Source: Iris pallida (Eukaryota; Streptophyta; Magnoliopsida; Asparagales; Iridaceae). Taken from it: 64,000 nt of DNA. The notes beneath the pieces were generated by a model. That model saw nothing but the letters and a program-made list of their open reading frames with translations, had not been told where the DNA came from and made no database searches. A program made the translations under genes and the position numbers. This document shows, in pieces, positions 11,456-22,007 of this stretch. The stretch is from NCBI GenBank assembly GCA_029216955.1, contig JANAVB010029819.1:38607854-38671853 (forward strand). Reading direction: 5' to 3'. The stretch's first letter is position 1. Each line of letters starts with the position of its first letter.

Positions 11456-12641
11456 TAATTTAACTTAGAAGAACCTAGAATAATATAGATTGCCTGTAGG
11501 GATTTATTTATTTTCAACTTGAACACCTTGTAACCTGTGTTGCTTTAAATAGGACTCTGTGGCTTCAGTGGGACCCCCTATACTTATCAGCTGTTCAGGT
11601 TATCGAGGCGAGTACATTCTCTGATCATTTCATATCCTGCTTAGAATTATTACCTGCAGTAGATTACTTTACTTGTACTGTCACGTTGGTCACACGGATT
11701 GGTACTATATGGATCTTTACATGCGATGTTATCCCCTTCGGGAGCATCGGGTACATTGTGCTTGTGCGTTTCACTTACATCGTGTACTCCTGTGCTTTCA
11801 TTACATGTGCACTCCTGTGAATCTTGTACTCTCATGTTCACGGAGCCCCCATGTATACTATCATGTGCACCCTATATGGGCCCCATGTGATATCCTGTGC
11901 AATAACATAACCTGTTTAGATACTTGTGTATTGATTGGGGATACGGGGGAGTGCTAGTAGTCGTGTGAAGAATTCCTTTGTAGTGTAGATTTCCTGTGCA
12001 CCTCGACATCCTGTGCAAATCTGTCCTGTTCACATGTGCTATCTCGTACTCTGACTCACTAGTCACTGTTAGTTCTCTATGTATAGTAGATATTTATATT
12101 ACAGTTCTCTTCCTGTTTACATACTGCTTTTCTTCAGTACCTGTATCTTACTTTACTGCATGTTATATGTTTTCTAACCTGCTATGATCTGTTGAGATGT
12201 ACTGTGCTCGCTCCAGTCCTGACTGGACCTGTTGATAAATTTTACAGATAGCCTGGAGGTGCCTGCTAGCCTAGAGGAGACACAGTAGGGTTTGTTTAGG
12301 TAGTTATTTCATTTTTGTCTGGAGTTGTATTTACTTTGTGGATTACTGTATCTTTATTTGAGTTTTGAGATGTACTTCTGGGTTCATGTATCTTAGACAC
12401 TTAGACTTCTATCTCCTGTACCTCTTTTGGATTTCATGTTTTATCTATTCTTATCATGCTCTACCTTAGATGTGATTGAGTTTGTATCTGCTATGTCACC
12501 CCCATTCGGGGAGTATAAACTGTTTAGTCTTATACTGTTAGATGCATTGAGACCTAGGACAACGTTCTACCGCCGACACTGCGGCGTAGGCTGGGCGTTG
12601 TTACGTTCTCGTGCCCTAACTCTAGGGTGCGGGTCGTGACA

Positions 12642-14101
12642 GGACAGGAGATGGTAAACTAATTCACGACGACGTATCTTTCCATGCTATGAATCCAATA
12701 TGGTATCCGGACCCCAACAAGGTTCAATACCTTCTCATCGAAGTAGTAAGTCACACCTACAACCAAACAAAGATAAGATGTGATAAACTAATCCACGACA
12801 AGTTATTGTTCCAAGCCACGGTCAGATACAAGTACCCAAACCAAAAGTACTCGTACCTAACGGATAAAGGTAACCTACCATTCTAAGTGAAATGTAGTTA
12901 AGAACAATCCTTCCTACGCATAGGCCCTGGCTGAATAGGATCGGCATAGTCCCCCCTTGGGCACCAGAGGCCCCATCAGTAAGAGCATGACGTTCCGCAG
13001 AATCGTCAGTGGCCGTCAGTAATCATGGGTCATCAACCCCCTATCTCCAGCGGAGAGTCCGGATCACAAAGAAAAGTGCATCGAAGCCCATACGCTAAGA
13101 AATTGTCCTCCCCGCCCAATGCCTACTGTGTTGTATCCACAACATAAACTACTATAACCGCTAAGTCAAACTAGCATGCAATCTCTATTAGCGGTTATTC
13201 CTATCGCACGGCTTGTATGTACTGGTGGCCAGCCAATTACGTACTTCCGTGTCCTACATGCGACACACAACTTCGAGTTATAACGTGTCAAGGCCAATGA
13301 ATGCAACACACAAGGTGGTCCCTTAAGTCTAGGTTTAATTTGTAAGAAAAATAATACACAGCAGGAAATATAAATGAACAGTAAGTTCTACCAGTTATGC
13401 CATGTATCACAGTTTATTTTTGCATAAAGGAAATAGATAATGCATGAAATATGAGCTAAAATAAATAAACAGCAAATGTCAAGATGTCTTGCCTGGCAGG
13501 ACGCCTGGTGTGCTGCGATAATCAATGTGGCACGAACTACAACTTCGGTGCAACAACTGTATATGGTGACCTCGGGTGGCGGCACGGACAGTTCCATTGG
13601 GTCCAGAAGGGTCAATTTAGCTAGGGTGGACATAAGGAAGTCTCAAAATTGGCGGAGGAATAGGAATAACGGGATTGGTCATGGGAAGGAGAAAATCAAA
13701 GAAGAATGGAAAATATATAAAAAATTATAGGAAATTATTTATAATGCTAAAATCCGTATTTGTAAAACTATAATTTTGTCAAATAATTTACTTTAAATAA
13801 ATAGAACCTTTACAACAATATCTAGGTCTATAATATTGTTGTTACCAATAATAAAAATAGTTTTTTTTTATGAACTTATCTATTTTTGGCTAGTAAAGTA
13901 ATAAAATAATAATTGGTACTAATAGTACAATAACAAAGGTATAGCAATAATATTTTAAATTATTTATCAACTATTACATATTGTATAACAAAATCTTGGT
14001 AAAGAAATAACCCAATTAGGAAAAACAACAACAATATTAATAATAAAAATAATGAGAATAATAATAATAATAACTATCTTCAAATAATAATAAAGATGTC
14101 A

Positions 14102-14195
<94 letters not shown>

Positions 14196-16131
14196 TGAAA
14201 CAAAACACCAAAAGCAAAAGCCAAATAAAATAACTAAAAACAAACAAAAAAACAACAAAAAAAACAAAACAAAAAAATCAACTTTCAAAGAACAGTTCTC
14301 CTCTTTCGAGGAGAACATCTGTCCAAAAAAAATAAGAAAAGCAAGGGAGAAGGAGAGAGAGGAACGAGGGAGTGGTGCGGGGAGAACGAGGAAGTCTAGA
14401 GAGAGGGAGAGAGCGGCGACGGGAAGAATTTGACCGGAGGGGGGCGGAGGAAAAGGGAAGAGACGGCGGAGGCGCACGCGGTGGGGCGGCGCAGTGCCAG
14501 ATGAGGGAGCGCAGGAGTTGGCTGACGGAGCGGGCCGGAGGGTCGACAAGGCTCCGACGAAGGAGAAGCTGCACGCGGCGAAGGTGGCCGACGAGCCCGA
14601 GGTCGAGAGCGCGGAGGTGGGAAGATCGGTGAGCGGCGGAGCGTTGGGCTCGCGGAGGTGGAGATGTCGGGATCGAGTCGGGAGAAGAGTTGAGCGGAGG
14701 TTGGCGGCCGGGAACGGCTGGTCGGCGGTGCGGGAAAGCGGCTGAGCGCGATGCCAAGGAGGTGGCGGCGGATCGAAGGGATTTCCGGCGAGGGCTTGTG
14801 CGGTCAGCTCGCGGAGGGTCTGGTGGTGGACGGCGGTCGGTCGCCAGATCTGAGCCTCGGCTGGGGTAGGTATGAGTCTGGTTTAATTTTAGGTTTTTTT
14901 TTTCTTTTCCCCTTTTGGTTTCATGGGTGGTGACGGTTTGGGTGGTTGTCCGGAGTTGGCCAGGGTCGGCCAGTGTGTCGAGGTTGGCGTGCCGGAGAAG
15001 ACATGGGGTCTGGGCTGTTGGCAGTCGACCGGGAAGGGGCTGTGTCGGGGTCAGCGATGGTGACAAGGGTGGCGGTTCTCGATGGTTGGAGGCGCCGTCG
15101 GCCGGCTATGGCCGGTGACGATGGTGGTGCCGTGGGAGCTAACAGTGGTGACGGGTGATGGCGGACATGGGGACATCGACGGACGACAGGAATTAGGTTT
15201 AGGGTTAGAGAATTGGGGATCGAAAATTAGGGTTTAGGGATTGGAGATCGTGTCGGGATTGTCGACACGAAGAGGAGAAATCATGTATTTGTAAAAAAAC
15301 GTGGAATAAGATTATGGAATGGGAGGGAACACGGACACGATGCACGGACTTTTGGGTGGTAGAAATTGTGGAAGATGAATGATAGAAATTGGAGGAGTAC
15401 CTGGCTATTTATAGGATGTGGGAATTCCCAATAAGATAGGATTTGGAATAGATTTAAAACCCAAAATAGATAATTCGTAGTTTAAATTAAATCTATTTAA
15501 AAATTACAATCCAAATCTAAATCAACTTAAATTACATTATATCTTTTTTTAAAATCAAATAAGATAACCAAATTTCAAATATTAACTATTTAAATAAATC
15601 CAATAATTCAAATTAAGATTTAAATGGCCACAATAACTTCCAAATATATTTTTCAAAATACCAATAATAATAATTTTGAAAATAATAAATATTTTTAAAT
15701 ATCTTTGTGAATAATAAAATATTAATATTAATAAATCTCAAAAATTACATTTTTAATTAAAATAGACTAATAAATAATTATGCAAATATATGTATGCACG
15801 AATAATGCATACATGACTATGCTTTTCCTAGTATACAATAAAATATTATTTGATTAATAACTCTTAAAAAAACAAAAAGGCTTTTTATAACAAGAATAAT
15901 AATTATATATAATATTTTGAAAGGGTATAATAAAATAGAAAAATGCTTTTCTAAAATATGTACGCTCGCACATATTCGTACTCGTCGAGCAAAAAAAAAT
16001 AATAAATAAATAAATAAATAGATAATAAAATTTCGTGTGCGACGTACAATACGACTACGCGACGTACAATACAAAATTGTAAATAGTACCAAATTTAAAA
16101 AAAATAGTAGAATTTTAGGGGTTTTATAGCA
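12642..16131 (-). mobile_element. Partial LTR of another gypsy-type family (minus strand)
   Basis: Read on the minus strand, the stretch starts TGCTATAAAACCCCTA at 16131, is very AT-rich to about 15290, then has a GC-rich block with CCCTAAACCCTAATT (about 15240-14260), a TTA microsatellite, and a distal part rich in sites like CTGATGGGGCCTCTGGTGCC (about 12980). That layout copies the long LTRs of Del/Tekay-like elements. No coding domain is visible. LARD-1 ends inside it, so its other end would lie left of the window. Whether it is a solo LTR or the end of a full element is not decidable here. Confidence 0.45.
14102..14194. repeat. (AAT)n microsatellite, about 31 units
   Basis: This is an uninterrupted run of AAT/TAA over about 93 bases, with imperfect AAT units for another 60 bases to its left. 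On the minus strand it would read as a poly-tyrosine frame, which is not a gene. Confidence 0.95.
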
Positions 16132-16255
16132 AGGCCCCTGCCGAGCCTTCGACTCGGGTTGTGCCCCAAATTTCTCGTCATGAAACAGGTCATCCAACAT
16201 TGCAAAGTAAATAACGAACGAAGATCGAAACCTCTTTTTAGGGTTCTTAATATTT

Positions 16256-16617
16256 GCAGACCTTCATACCTCTCTCTTTTTAGAGATTGATGGTATTTGC
16301 GCCACCCTGTTTAGGATTTCGGTTGCATTCACAATAGTCTTCATTTTTATGAAAACTACACTCTTGCGCAATCGGATGGAAAGCGCTGACAAATATTCGT
16401 CACAATCCACTGTTTTGTGCAAGTCAGTTGTGCCAGCACAAATTGATGTCTTGCGCAAGTATGTTAGCGCAAACTGATGTCTTGCACAAGGTGACTGTGC
16501 TGGCACAATCTGACAACGTGCACAAGCTGACTGTGTTGGCGTAATCTGATAACTTGCGCAAATTGATGATCTTTTCCTTTTGTATGTACTGATCCTTGTT
16601 TTCTTTATTTGATGCAG
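16256..16617 (+). promoter_or_regulatory. U3-like remnant with TGCGCA motif array, upstream of the antisense gene
   Basis: TTGCGCAA, TTGCACAA and TTAGCGCAAA variants recur about every 25-35 bases from 16355 to 16565. The stretch ends in TTTATTTGATGCAG, a good splice acceptor next to the antisense ORF. The shared LTR at 34400-34890 has the same kind of array and the same kind of ending (TTTATTTGATAAATGCA ... TTTTTAG). I read it as the upstream part of G1's 3' LTR. Confidence 0.5.
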
Positions 16618-19600
16618 TTAACCTCAGGGAAGACCCCAATTATGAGGTCTTTGCAGGATCTTTGGCTGAACCTGAATATAAAGAAGATCTATCTCATGTG
16701 ACATTTCCTCAGTACACCTTACCGTCATCTCGGCAAGCCGTATTGATTGCACAGGACAATGAGACTTTGCTATGTTTGATGAATGGGCAGCCTCTCCAGA
16801 CGGCTGACACAGTTACTCATAAGAAGCCGTTGTTCTTATTTGGTGAGGCCTTTGACAAGAACTCTCAGCCAAGACCTCGAATGGAACAGAGACTTATCCA
16901 GAGGGGCGAGAAAACAATCCTTCTGCCGGAGATCTCTGGATGCCTTCCTCTATCTCGATATGCTTTTGCAAGCTATCCGAGAAGAATGGAATGGGATATA
17001 ACTCCACTTCAGCAAGCCCGAACAGGGAAAATCTGTGTCAAAAAGGGGTCTGGCAACAAGGATATATTTTACAGCTCCTCTGAGTGCCATAGCTCCTTGC
17101 TTAGAGGACTAAAGCCCGGCTGTATCCCACCAGAAGATTCTTCCTTGCTGCTACCAGTGAGAACTCCAATCTTCGCAAATGAGATTACAAAAGTAGAAGG
17201 AAGGTATCCAGATTAGGAGTTGCGGCTGACAGGCCTCGTGAACCCAGATAACAAGAGATGGATCTGTATATCCAATTGGATATTGGTCCAATTTGAAGAG
17301 CGGCTTAAGGAGATCAATCTATACCAAGCAGTGTATGCCACTTTTTATGGCTTTCCCGCCAATCCTTATCTATTCCTCGTATTAGCCGAGAGATACAACT
17401 ATAGAACCGGGACGTTCATGACGCCCCATGGAGAGATCGGGTTAGCTCTGCATGAGATAAAGTACATCTCCAGCCTGCCAATGGGGGATATCCTCTATGA
17501 AGAGTTTGTCCCAACAAACTATGAATTGGACAAACTGCGTGAGGAGAATGCTGATATGGTGGCGATGTTTGAAGAGCTACTATGTTACTACAAGATCTGT
17601 TCTCTCTACTATAAGAGTGGCACATCTGGCACCTGCTACTCCACTAAATAGTTGCCATATCTCTTCCTCAACCACATCATTGAGAAGAAGACCAAGGAGT
17701 ACGAAAACTGCAACCCTAACTTTTTTCGCCCACTTAGCAATAGTGAAGTGATAGGGCTAATGGAGACCCATAGAGATATGGATATCAAGATCAAGGATGA
17801 TCTTCAATATCCCCCTCTGAAGAAAGATGACATTATTGAGAGTTACATGAGGATGGGCTATAGGCCCATGTCGAAGGAGGCCCAGTTGGCGGGTTTTCTC
17901 ACTTACTGGCTCCGACAATACGCCGTCCCTGGGGCTAGTGCGGTCGACCGCTTCTACCGTGGTGTACTTTTTGCTGCTGTCCGTCTGGTCTTCGGCTACC
18001 GGATGGATCTACTGTTAGCAATGACATGCAGAGTGAACGCCGGCCTTCGCCTCTTCGTCGATTCAATGATTAAAGGGAAAGACGAGAAAGGACACTTCCT
18101 CCGGCTGGAACTCCCATACACATACTTGTTCGGATGGCTGCTTCTGTACCATCCTTCACTAATGAATCCGGATATGGGTGCAGTAGGTGGCAGCTTTTTG
18201 AGAAAATTTTCTGGATGTAAGTGGATTTACACCACTTTGAGAGATTGCCGACGCGTACTGAATCTCTGTAGAGGATGGAGCTTCTACTGCGTTACCCCTC
18301 CGGTCGGTTATGAGCACATGTCTACAAACCTTGTGGACTCCGGGAGGATATAGCCTTTGGGCCATACAGCTTTCGATTGGCTGAGGACAATCCGGCCGTC
18401 ACACCTGGTATATCGGTTCGAGGATGAATGCTATCTCGAGCCTTCTCTTCCCAGCCATTTTATGCGCCAATTCGGTTATGACCAGTTCCACATAGGTAAT
18501 GCTATCACAGGCCTACCAGAAAAAGAGTTTTTAGTTGATAGAGCCCGGGCTTGGGCGTATTACAATGCTTGGAATACCAAAACGACGTTCTCGATGCCGT
18601 CCAGAAATGATCGAGGTCCTCGTATGCTGTATACGTACTCGATCTTCTATACTTCAGCAAACACTTTTGCTGAAAACTTCAATCTGGCAGACAGCTTCAC
18701 GACTGTGACTCGATTCAAGAAAGGAGCACCTGTTCTGGTGCTTCCTGGTAATGATGAGGAGAATGAGCCGGCTGATGCACCATTAGAAGCTTCGAGGGAA
18801 GCTAACTTCCCTGAAGAAGTTTATGAGCCGCTGCGTGTCTCCCTAAAAGTTGTAAAATCTTCGACCAAGGAGAAGAATAGGAAGGCCGAAGAACCTTCTT
18901 CTCCAATTTCTAAGAAGAAGATTGTTTTTGAATCATCGGAAAGGGTCACTACCCGGTCGCAATCTCGACAACAGGCCGAGTCAATTCAGAAAGAAGAGGC
19001 GACGACCCCGACCTCCATTCAAAGACAAGAACATGTTATAGACGTAGAGAGTCCATAGAGACCTCTACACAGAAAGAAAATAGTTTTCAGAAGAAAGAAA
19101 GTAGTCACTCCTCCAAGACCTATCCTGGCATCGGTCCTGACAAGTGCGATCGCCGGAGTTATGATGTCGTCTCCTACACCTGCCCTTGAGCCCAGACAGG
19201 AATCTCCCAATACAGAGAAGAGGGACGAGGGTATAGAAACAAGAGAGGAGATCGCGGAGACAGAGGATGAAGCTGCAAAAACAAGAGAGGCGACTGCAAC
19301 TCTGATTCCAATCAATGAGTCAGAAACTTCTCTTGACGTATTGTGATCTCCTACACTTACACAAAAAACTGCCCATCTTCCGACTTCTCGAAGATCACTT
19401 CGTGCTGAAGAAGATAAATTAATGATTGAGGCTCTAGAAGGCTGTGACTTCGGTTTCCGTGATGATATAGATCTGGTCGCCGCAAGTGATAGCGAGGAAG
19501 CCCGAGAAGAAGGTGCGGAGGATGATGAAGAAACATCGGCAGAGACTGTTGATTATACTCTAAATCCGAAAGAGGATACTGATGCTCATGCATCCCAAGA

Positions 19601-20848
19601 AAAGAATGTTGTTGATGACATAGCATCGGAGGACGCTACTGTCACTGATCCAAGAGGTATTGACTAATATTGATAATCTTCTTTTATTGATTAAATGACT
19701 GACATCTTATCTTTCATTTATGCAGAAATTCAATCTTTTCAAATTCCTCCAGTATGCACTGATATAGTACCAACAACAGCAATAGCTAGCAGCAGTCGAC
19801 ATTTTTTAGGCGGCTTCGAATTAGGAAGTAGTCAGGCAGTAATGTCTGAAGCTACTTCTGCTAGGCTGCAACTTGTGCCAACAGACGACAAACTCGTCAC
19901 CAGACCCAGCAATGGAAAGCTTGCCTTTATTTTTTGATCCCTTTTGATAGTCACTTATGATAGCAAACTGACTGTGTTTATTTGATTTCGCAGAGGAACA
20001 TCTGGGAGGGGCAACGAGCTCCACCATGGCTCCCTTATCTAGAGAGACCTCAGTTCATGTTCAAGAAGTTGAACGTCCACCTATATAAGCATCTGCTGCT
20101 TCAACTTCCACAGGAGTAGTCGCTACACCCGGTGCAGCGGCTACAAACAGATTTATAATTGGTTCCTTCACCAACCACTTCTTCACTTCCTTAGGCCCCT
20201 TAGTAGAAAAGGGTAATGAAAAGAGAGAATGTTGGTTTCATCACCGTTAGAACCCCAACTACTTATCTGATAGGTGCTATCCGGAGTCAAGGCGATGAAG
20301 CTCAGGCCGCCTATCTTGAACACATATTGGATGAGCTGGAGGCATCAATTAAGATCTACAAAGATCTTAGTCGGAGGGAAGTAGAGTCCCTAGTAAATAC
20401 TGAGTTTGAACGGATGACTCGCGAAGCTAAAGCCACAAAAGCTGATTTCTAGACTTTTTTGGACACTTATGCCACAAAAGCTTCAGAGTATGATTCCCGG
20501 ATGGAGGCATTAGCGTCTGCTGCTGGGGAAAAAGAAAGGAAAGTTACTGAGCTGAAAGCAGAGTTTGCTCGTCTTCAGAAAGAGTTGAAAATTGTTCAGC
20601 TTGCTCTTAAGGAGGAGACGACACAGCATGAAGCTGCCGTTCAGCAACTTGACAGTCTAACCCACGAGAAAAATGAGTTTGTCACTTTCCATCAAGATGA
20701 AATCACTCGCCGCCTAGTGACCTTGCCATCCTTTGATGTTGAATCTGGAATGGCGGAAGCTAGAAGGCGGGTGTTGGATTCGCGTAAAGGACGACTCCAA
20801 GCATTGAAACAGCAAATAGCTAGCTTGATGACACCTCCAGCTGAGTGA
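16618..20848 (+). pseudogene. Antisense gene of G1: PMD-like N-terminal part, acidic middle, coiled-coil end
   Basis: A single frame carries homologous-looking protein from 16618 to about 19650 but is cut by TAG at 17214, 17649, 18351 and 19056 and by TGA at 19344. The segment GTFMTPHGEIGLALHEIKYI (about 17410-17470) looks like the plant mobile domain (aminotransferase-like), whose family has T.HLP.GE.TITL.DV. The middle is rich in E, K and S. The end (20216-20848) is a predicted coiled coil, EKERKVTELKAEFARLQKEL. Probable introns lie at about 19654-19727 (GTATTG...TTTATGCAG) and 19917-19992 (a GC-type donor, TTTCGCAG acceptor). A frameshift is likely near 20200. Extra ORFs in antisense with transposon-derived domains are known in Tat elements. 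Function unknown. Confidence 0.65.
19654..19727 (+). other. Probable intron in the antisense gene
   Basis: The donor AGAG|GTATTG and the acceptor TTTATGCAG|AAATTC flank 74 AT-rich bases with in-frame stops. Joining the flanks keeps the reading frame of both exons open. Such an intron can persist only if the element's own genomic RNA, from the other strand, does not have it removed. Confidence 0.55.
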
Positions 20849-21313
20849 GGAAATTTTTGTCTTTTCTCCTTCTTTATGATATATCTTTTTGTAATGCCTT
20901 ATATTTTGATTAATGAAAAGACATTATTTTTGTGGCTCTATTATTTTTTGCATTTCCCATTAAGGATATAAATATTAGCGATGGAAAATATATTCAGAGG
21001 TTCAGGACATGATATATTTCTTGATTAAGAAAATAATTATAATCATTATATCTGCTCAGAGGTAATGTGGACATGGCAGAATATAATTCGTTGAATATCA
21101 TTATTTCGGTAGACAACTTAATCAGAGGTGACAAGTTGCTGATATGAATGAACGGATGAATCGTCAAAATGTATGAACGAAATGAATCGTTTGGAATAAA
21201 CGGATGAACTGTCAGATGAATTGAATGAACAGGTGAACCGTCGAATGGATGGAATGAACGAGTGAACCGTCGGATGAAGAACGCGTCGCTTCGATGTTTC
21301 AAGAATCTTCGCC
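20849..21313 (+). other. Spacer between the two antisense genes, with TGAAC-rich array
   Basis: The first 100 bases look like a 3' end (TTTTTGTAATGCC, TTAATGAAAAGACATTATTTTT). From about 21140 to 21275 a degenerate motif recurs: GATGAATCGTC, GATGAACTGTC, GGTGAACCGTCGAATG, AGTGAACCGTCGGATG. The matching G2 stretch (35400-35580) has the same kind of TGAAC repeats and both contain GACAAGTTGCT. No ORF is present. The array sits just upstream of a TATA box. Confidence 0.6.
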
Positions 21314-21321
21314 TATAAATA
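21314..21321 (+). promoter_or_regulatory. TATA box of the small antisense ORF (G1)
   Basis: TATAAATA in the block CTATAAATAGAACA lies 47 bases before the ATG at 21368. The identical block CTATAAATAGAACA stands at about 35635 before the G2 copy, while flanking bases differ, so it looks selected. Confidence 0.65.
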
Positions 21322-21367
21322 GAACAGAAATTTAGATGGAATGATCACTTTCACTTTTAACAAGAAA

Positions 21368-21694
21368 ATGTCGTCTGAAGATGCATCGAAGAAGGCTGAG
21401 ATCGCCCCGAAGGTTGAAGCGGTTACTGAAGAACGTCCAGTCGAGATAACCCAGCCCAAGCAGACAGAGGCGGGCGAAGGTTCGTCTGCACCAAAGCCAC
21501 CTCGGGATATCTTGGACTTTCTACTTGAACCAGGGACGACGGACGAGGAGGAAGCCATGAGGATGGCCGCTTGCAAATTTTTGGTGGGTTCGAACAAGGA
21601 TGTTCTCGGCTCTTTTGCCGATTACATTTTTGAAAAGGACGGTAGTGGTCTTCGTCCTGTCTTCAAGAAGGACGATAGTGATTCTCGTCCATGA
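21368..21694 (+). CDS. Small acidic antisense ORF of G1, 108 aa, unknown function
   Basis: I do not recognise this protein. It starts MSSEDASKKAEI at 21368; an in-frame ATG at 21341 would lengthen it by nine residues, but the G2 copy starts at the equivalent of 21368. The first half is rich in E, K and P. The second half holds a block kept in G2: EPG.T.EEEA.RMA.C...V.S, then A.Y.F..DGSG and RP. No membrane segment or catalytic motif is visible. It lies between the PMD-like gene and the end of pol, on the opposite strand to pol. It is the only long frame in G1 with no stop or frameshift. It may be a co-factor of the larger antisense gene; that is inference. Confidence 0.6.
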   Translation: MSSEDASKKAEIAPKVEAVTEERPVEITQPKQTEAGEGSSAPKPPRDILDFLLEPGTTDEEEAMRMAACKFLVGSNKDVLGSFADYIFEKDGSGLRPVFKKDDSDSRP

Positions 21695-21780
21695 TATCTT
21701 GTAACACCATTTATGATAAAATAAAATAAAATTTTATTTATGAACTATTTTGTGGTATTTACAAGAAATTCCTTTTACAT

Positions 21781-22007
21781 TCATATATAGTACTTTTTAA
21801 GGAATTTGCCATTGATAGGCATCATTGCAACTCGACCGTCCAACTCTGTAAGTTGATAGGCTCCATTTGAGAAGACTTTGCTCACAATATATGGACCTTC
21901 GCACAATGCATCGAATTTGCCTTTGCTCATATGAGTCATAGTCATAGGACGTCTGACGGTTAGAACCAATTCTCCTTTCTGAAAAACTCTGACCTTAACT
22001 TTGCGAT
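21781..22007 (-). pseudogene. G1 integrase C-terminal part (cut off by a solo LTR)
   Basis: The minus strand encodes about 74 residues ending in the stop at 21781-21783. Motifs GELVLTVRRPMT, GPYIV and FSNGAYQLTELDGR belong to the C-terminal domain of gypsy integrase, which binds DNA. The matching G2 sequence at 56799-57017 is about four-fifths identical. The frame continues at 25548 beyond the inserted LTR. Confidence 0.85.

Larger units (their letters stand above)
7541..12641 (+). mobile_element. LARD-1: non-coding long-LTR gypsy-type element, 3' part
   Basis: This is the end of the internal region (7541-8383) plus a 4258-bp LTR. It aligns with the second copy at 51256-56378 throughout. The internal tail ends in the chromovirus-like segment TTTCGAGGACGAAATTTTTG and a polypurine tract AAGGTGGGTAGGA before the LTR. 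No gag or pol is present in the visible part. The Sirevirus cut it at 7540/7541; everything left of that is outside the window. The five bases after the LTR are GGACA, the candidate target duplication. Confidence 0.8.
8384..12641 (+). repeat. LARD-1 3' LTR (4258 bp)
   Basis: It starts TGTTAGCACCCTG and ends GGTCGTGACA. It contains, in order: an AT-rich start, a CT microsatellite (about 9370-9430), a GC-rich segment (9480-9990) whose frames are by-products, a 158-bp tandem repeat (10374-10990), a TTGAC-rich cluster (11350-11455), and an ATG/TAC-rich distal part with a conserved hairpin near the end (about 12570-12592). The two LARD-2 LTRs carry the same modules, so the layout is a family trait. 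Confidence 0.82.

Noticed and set aside
14037..14549. Frame of 170 codons with a poly-tyrosine tract on the minus strand
   Set aside because: It is the translation of the (AAT)n microsatellite and its flanks.
14278..15066. 262-codon Pro/Arg/Ser-rich frame on the minus strand
   Set aside because: It lies in the GC-rich block of a long LTR; composition drives the open frame and no domain is visible.
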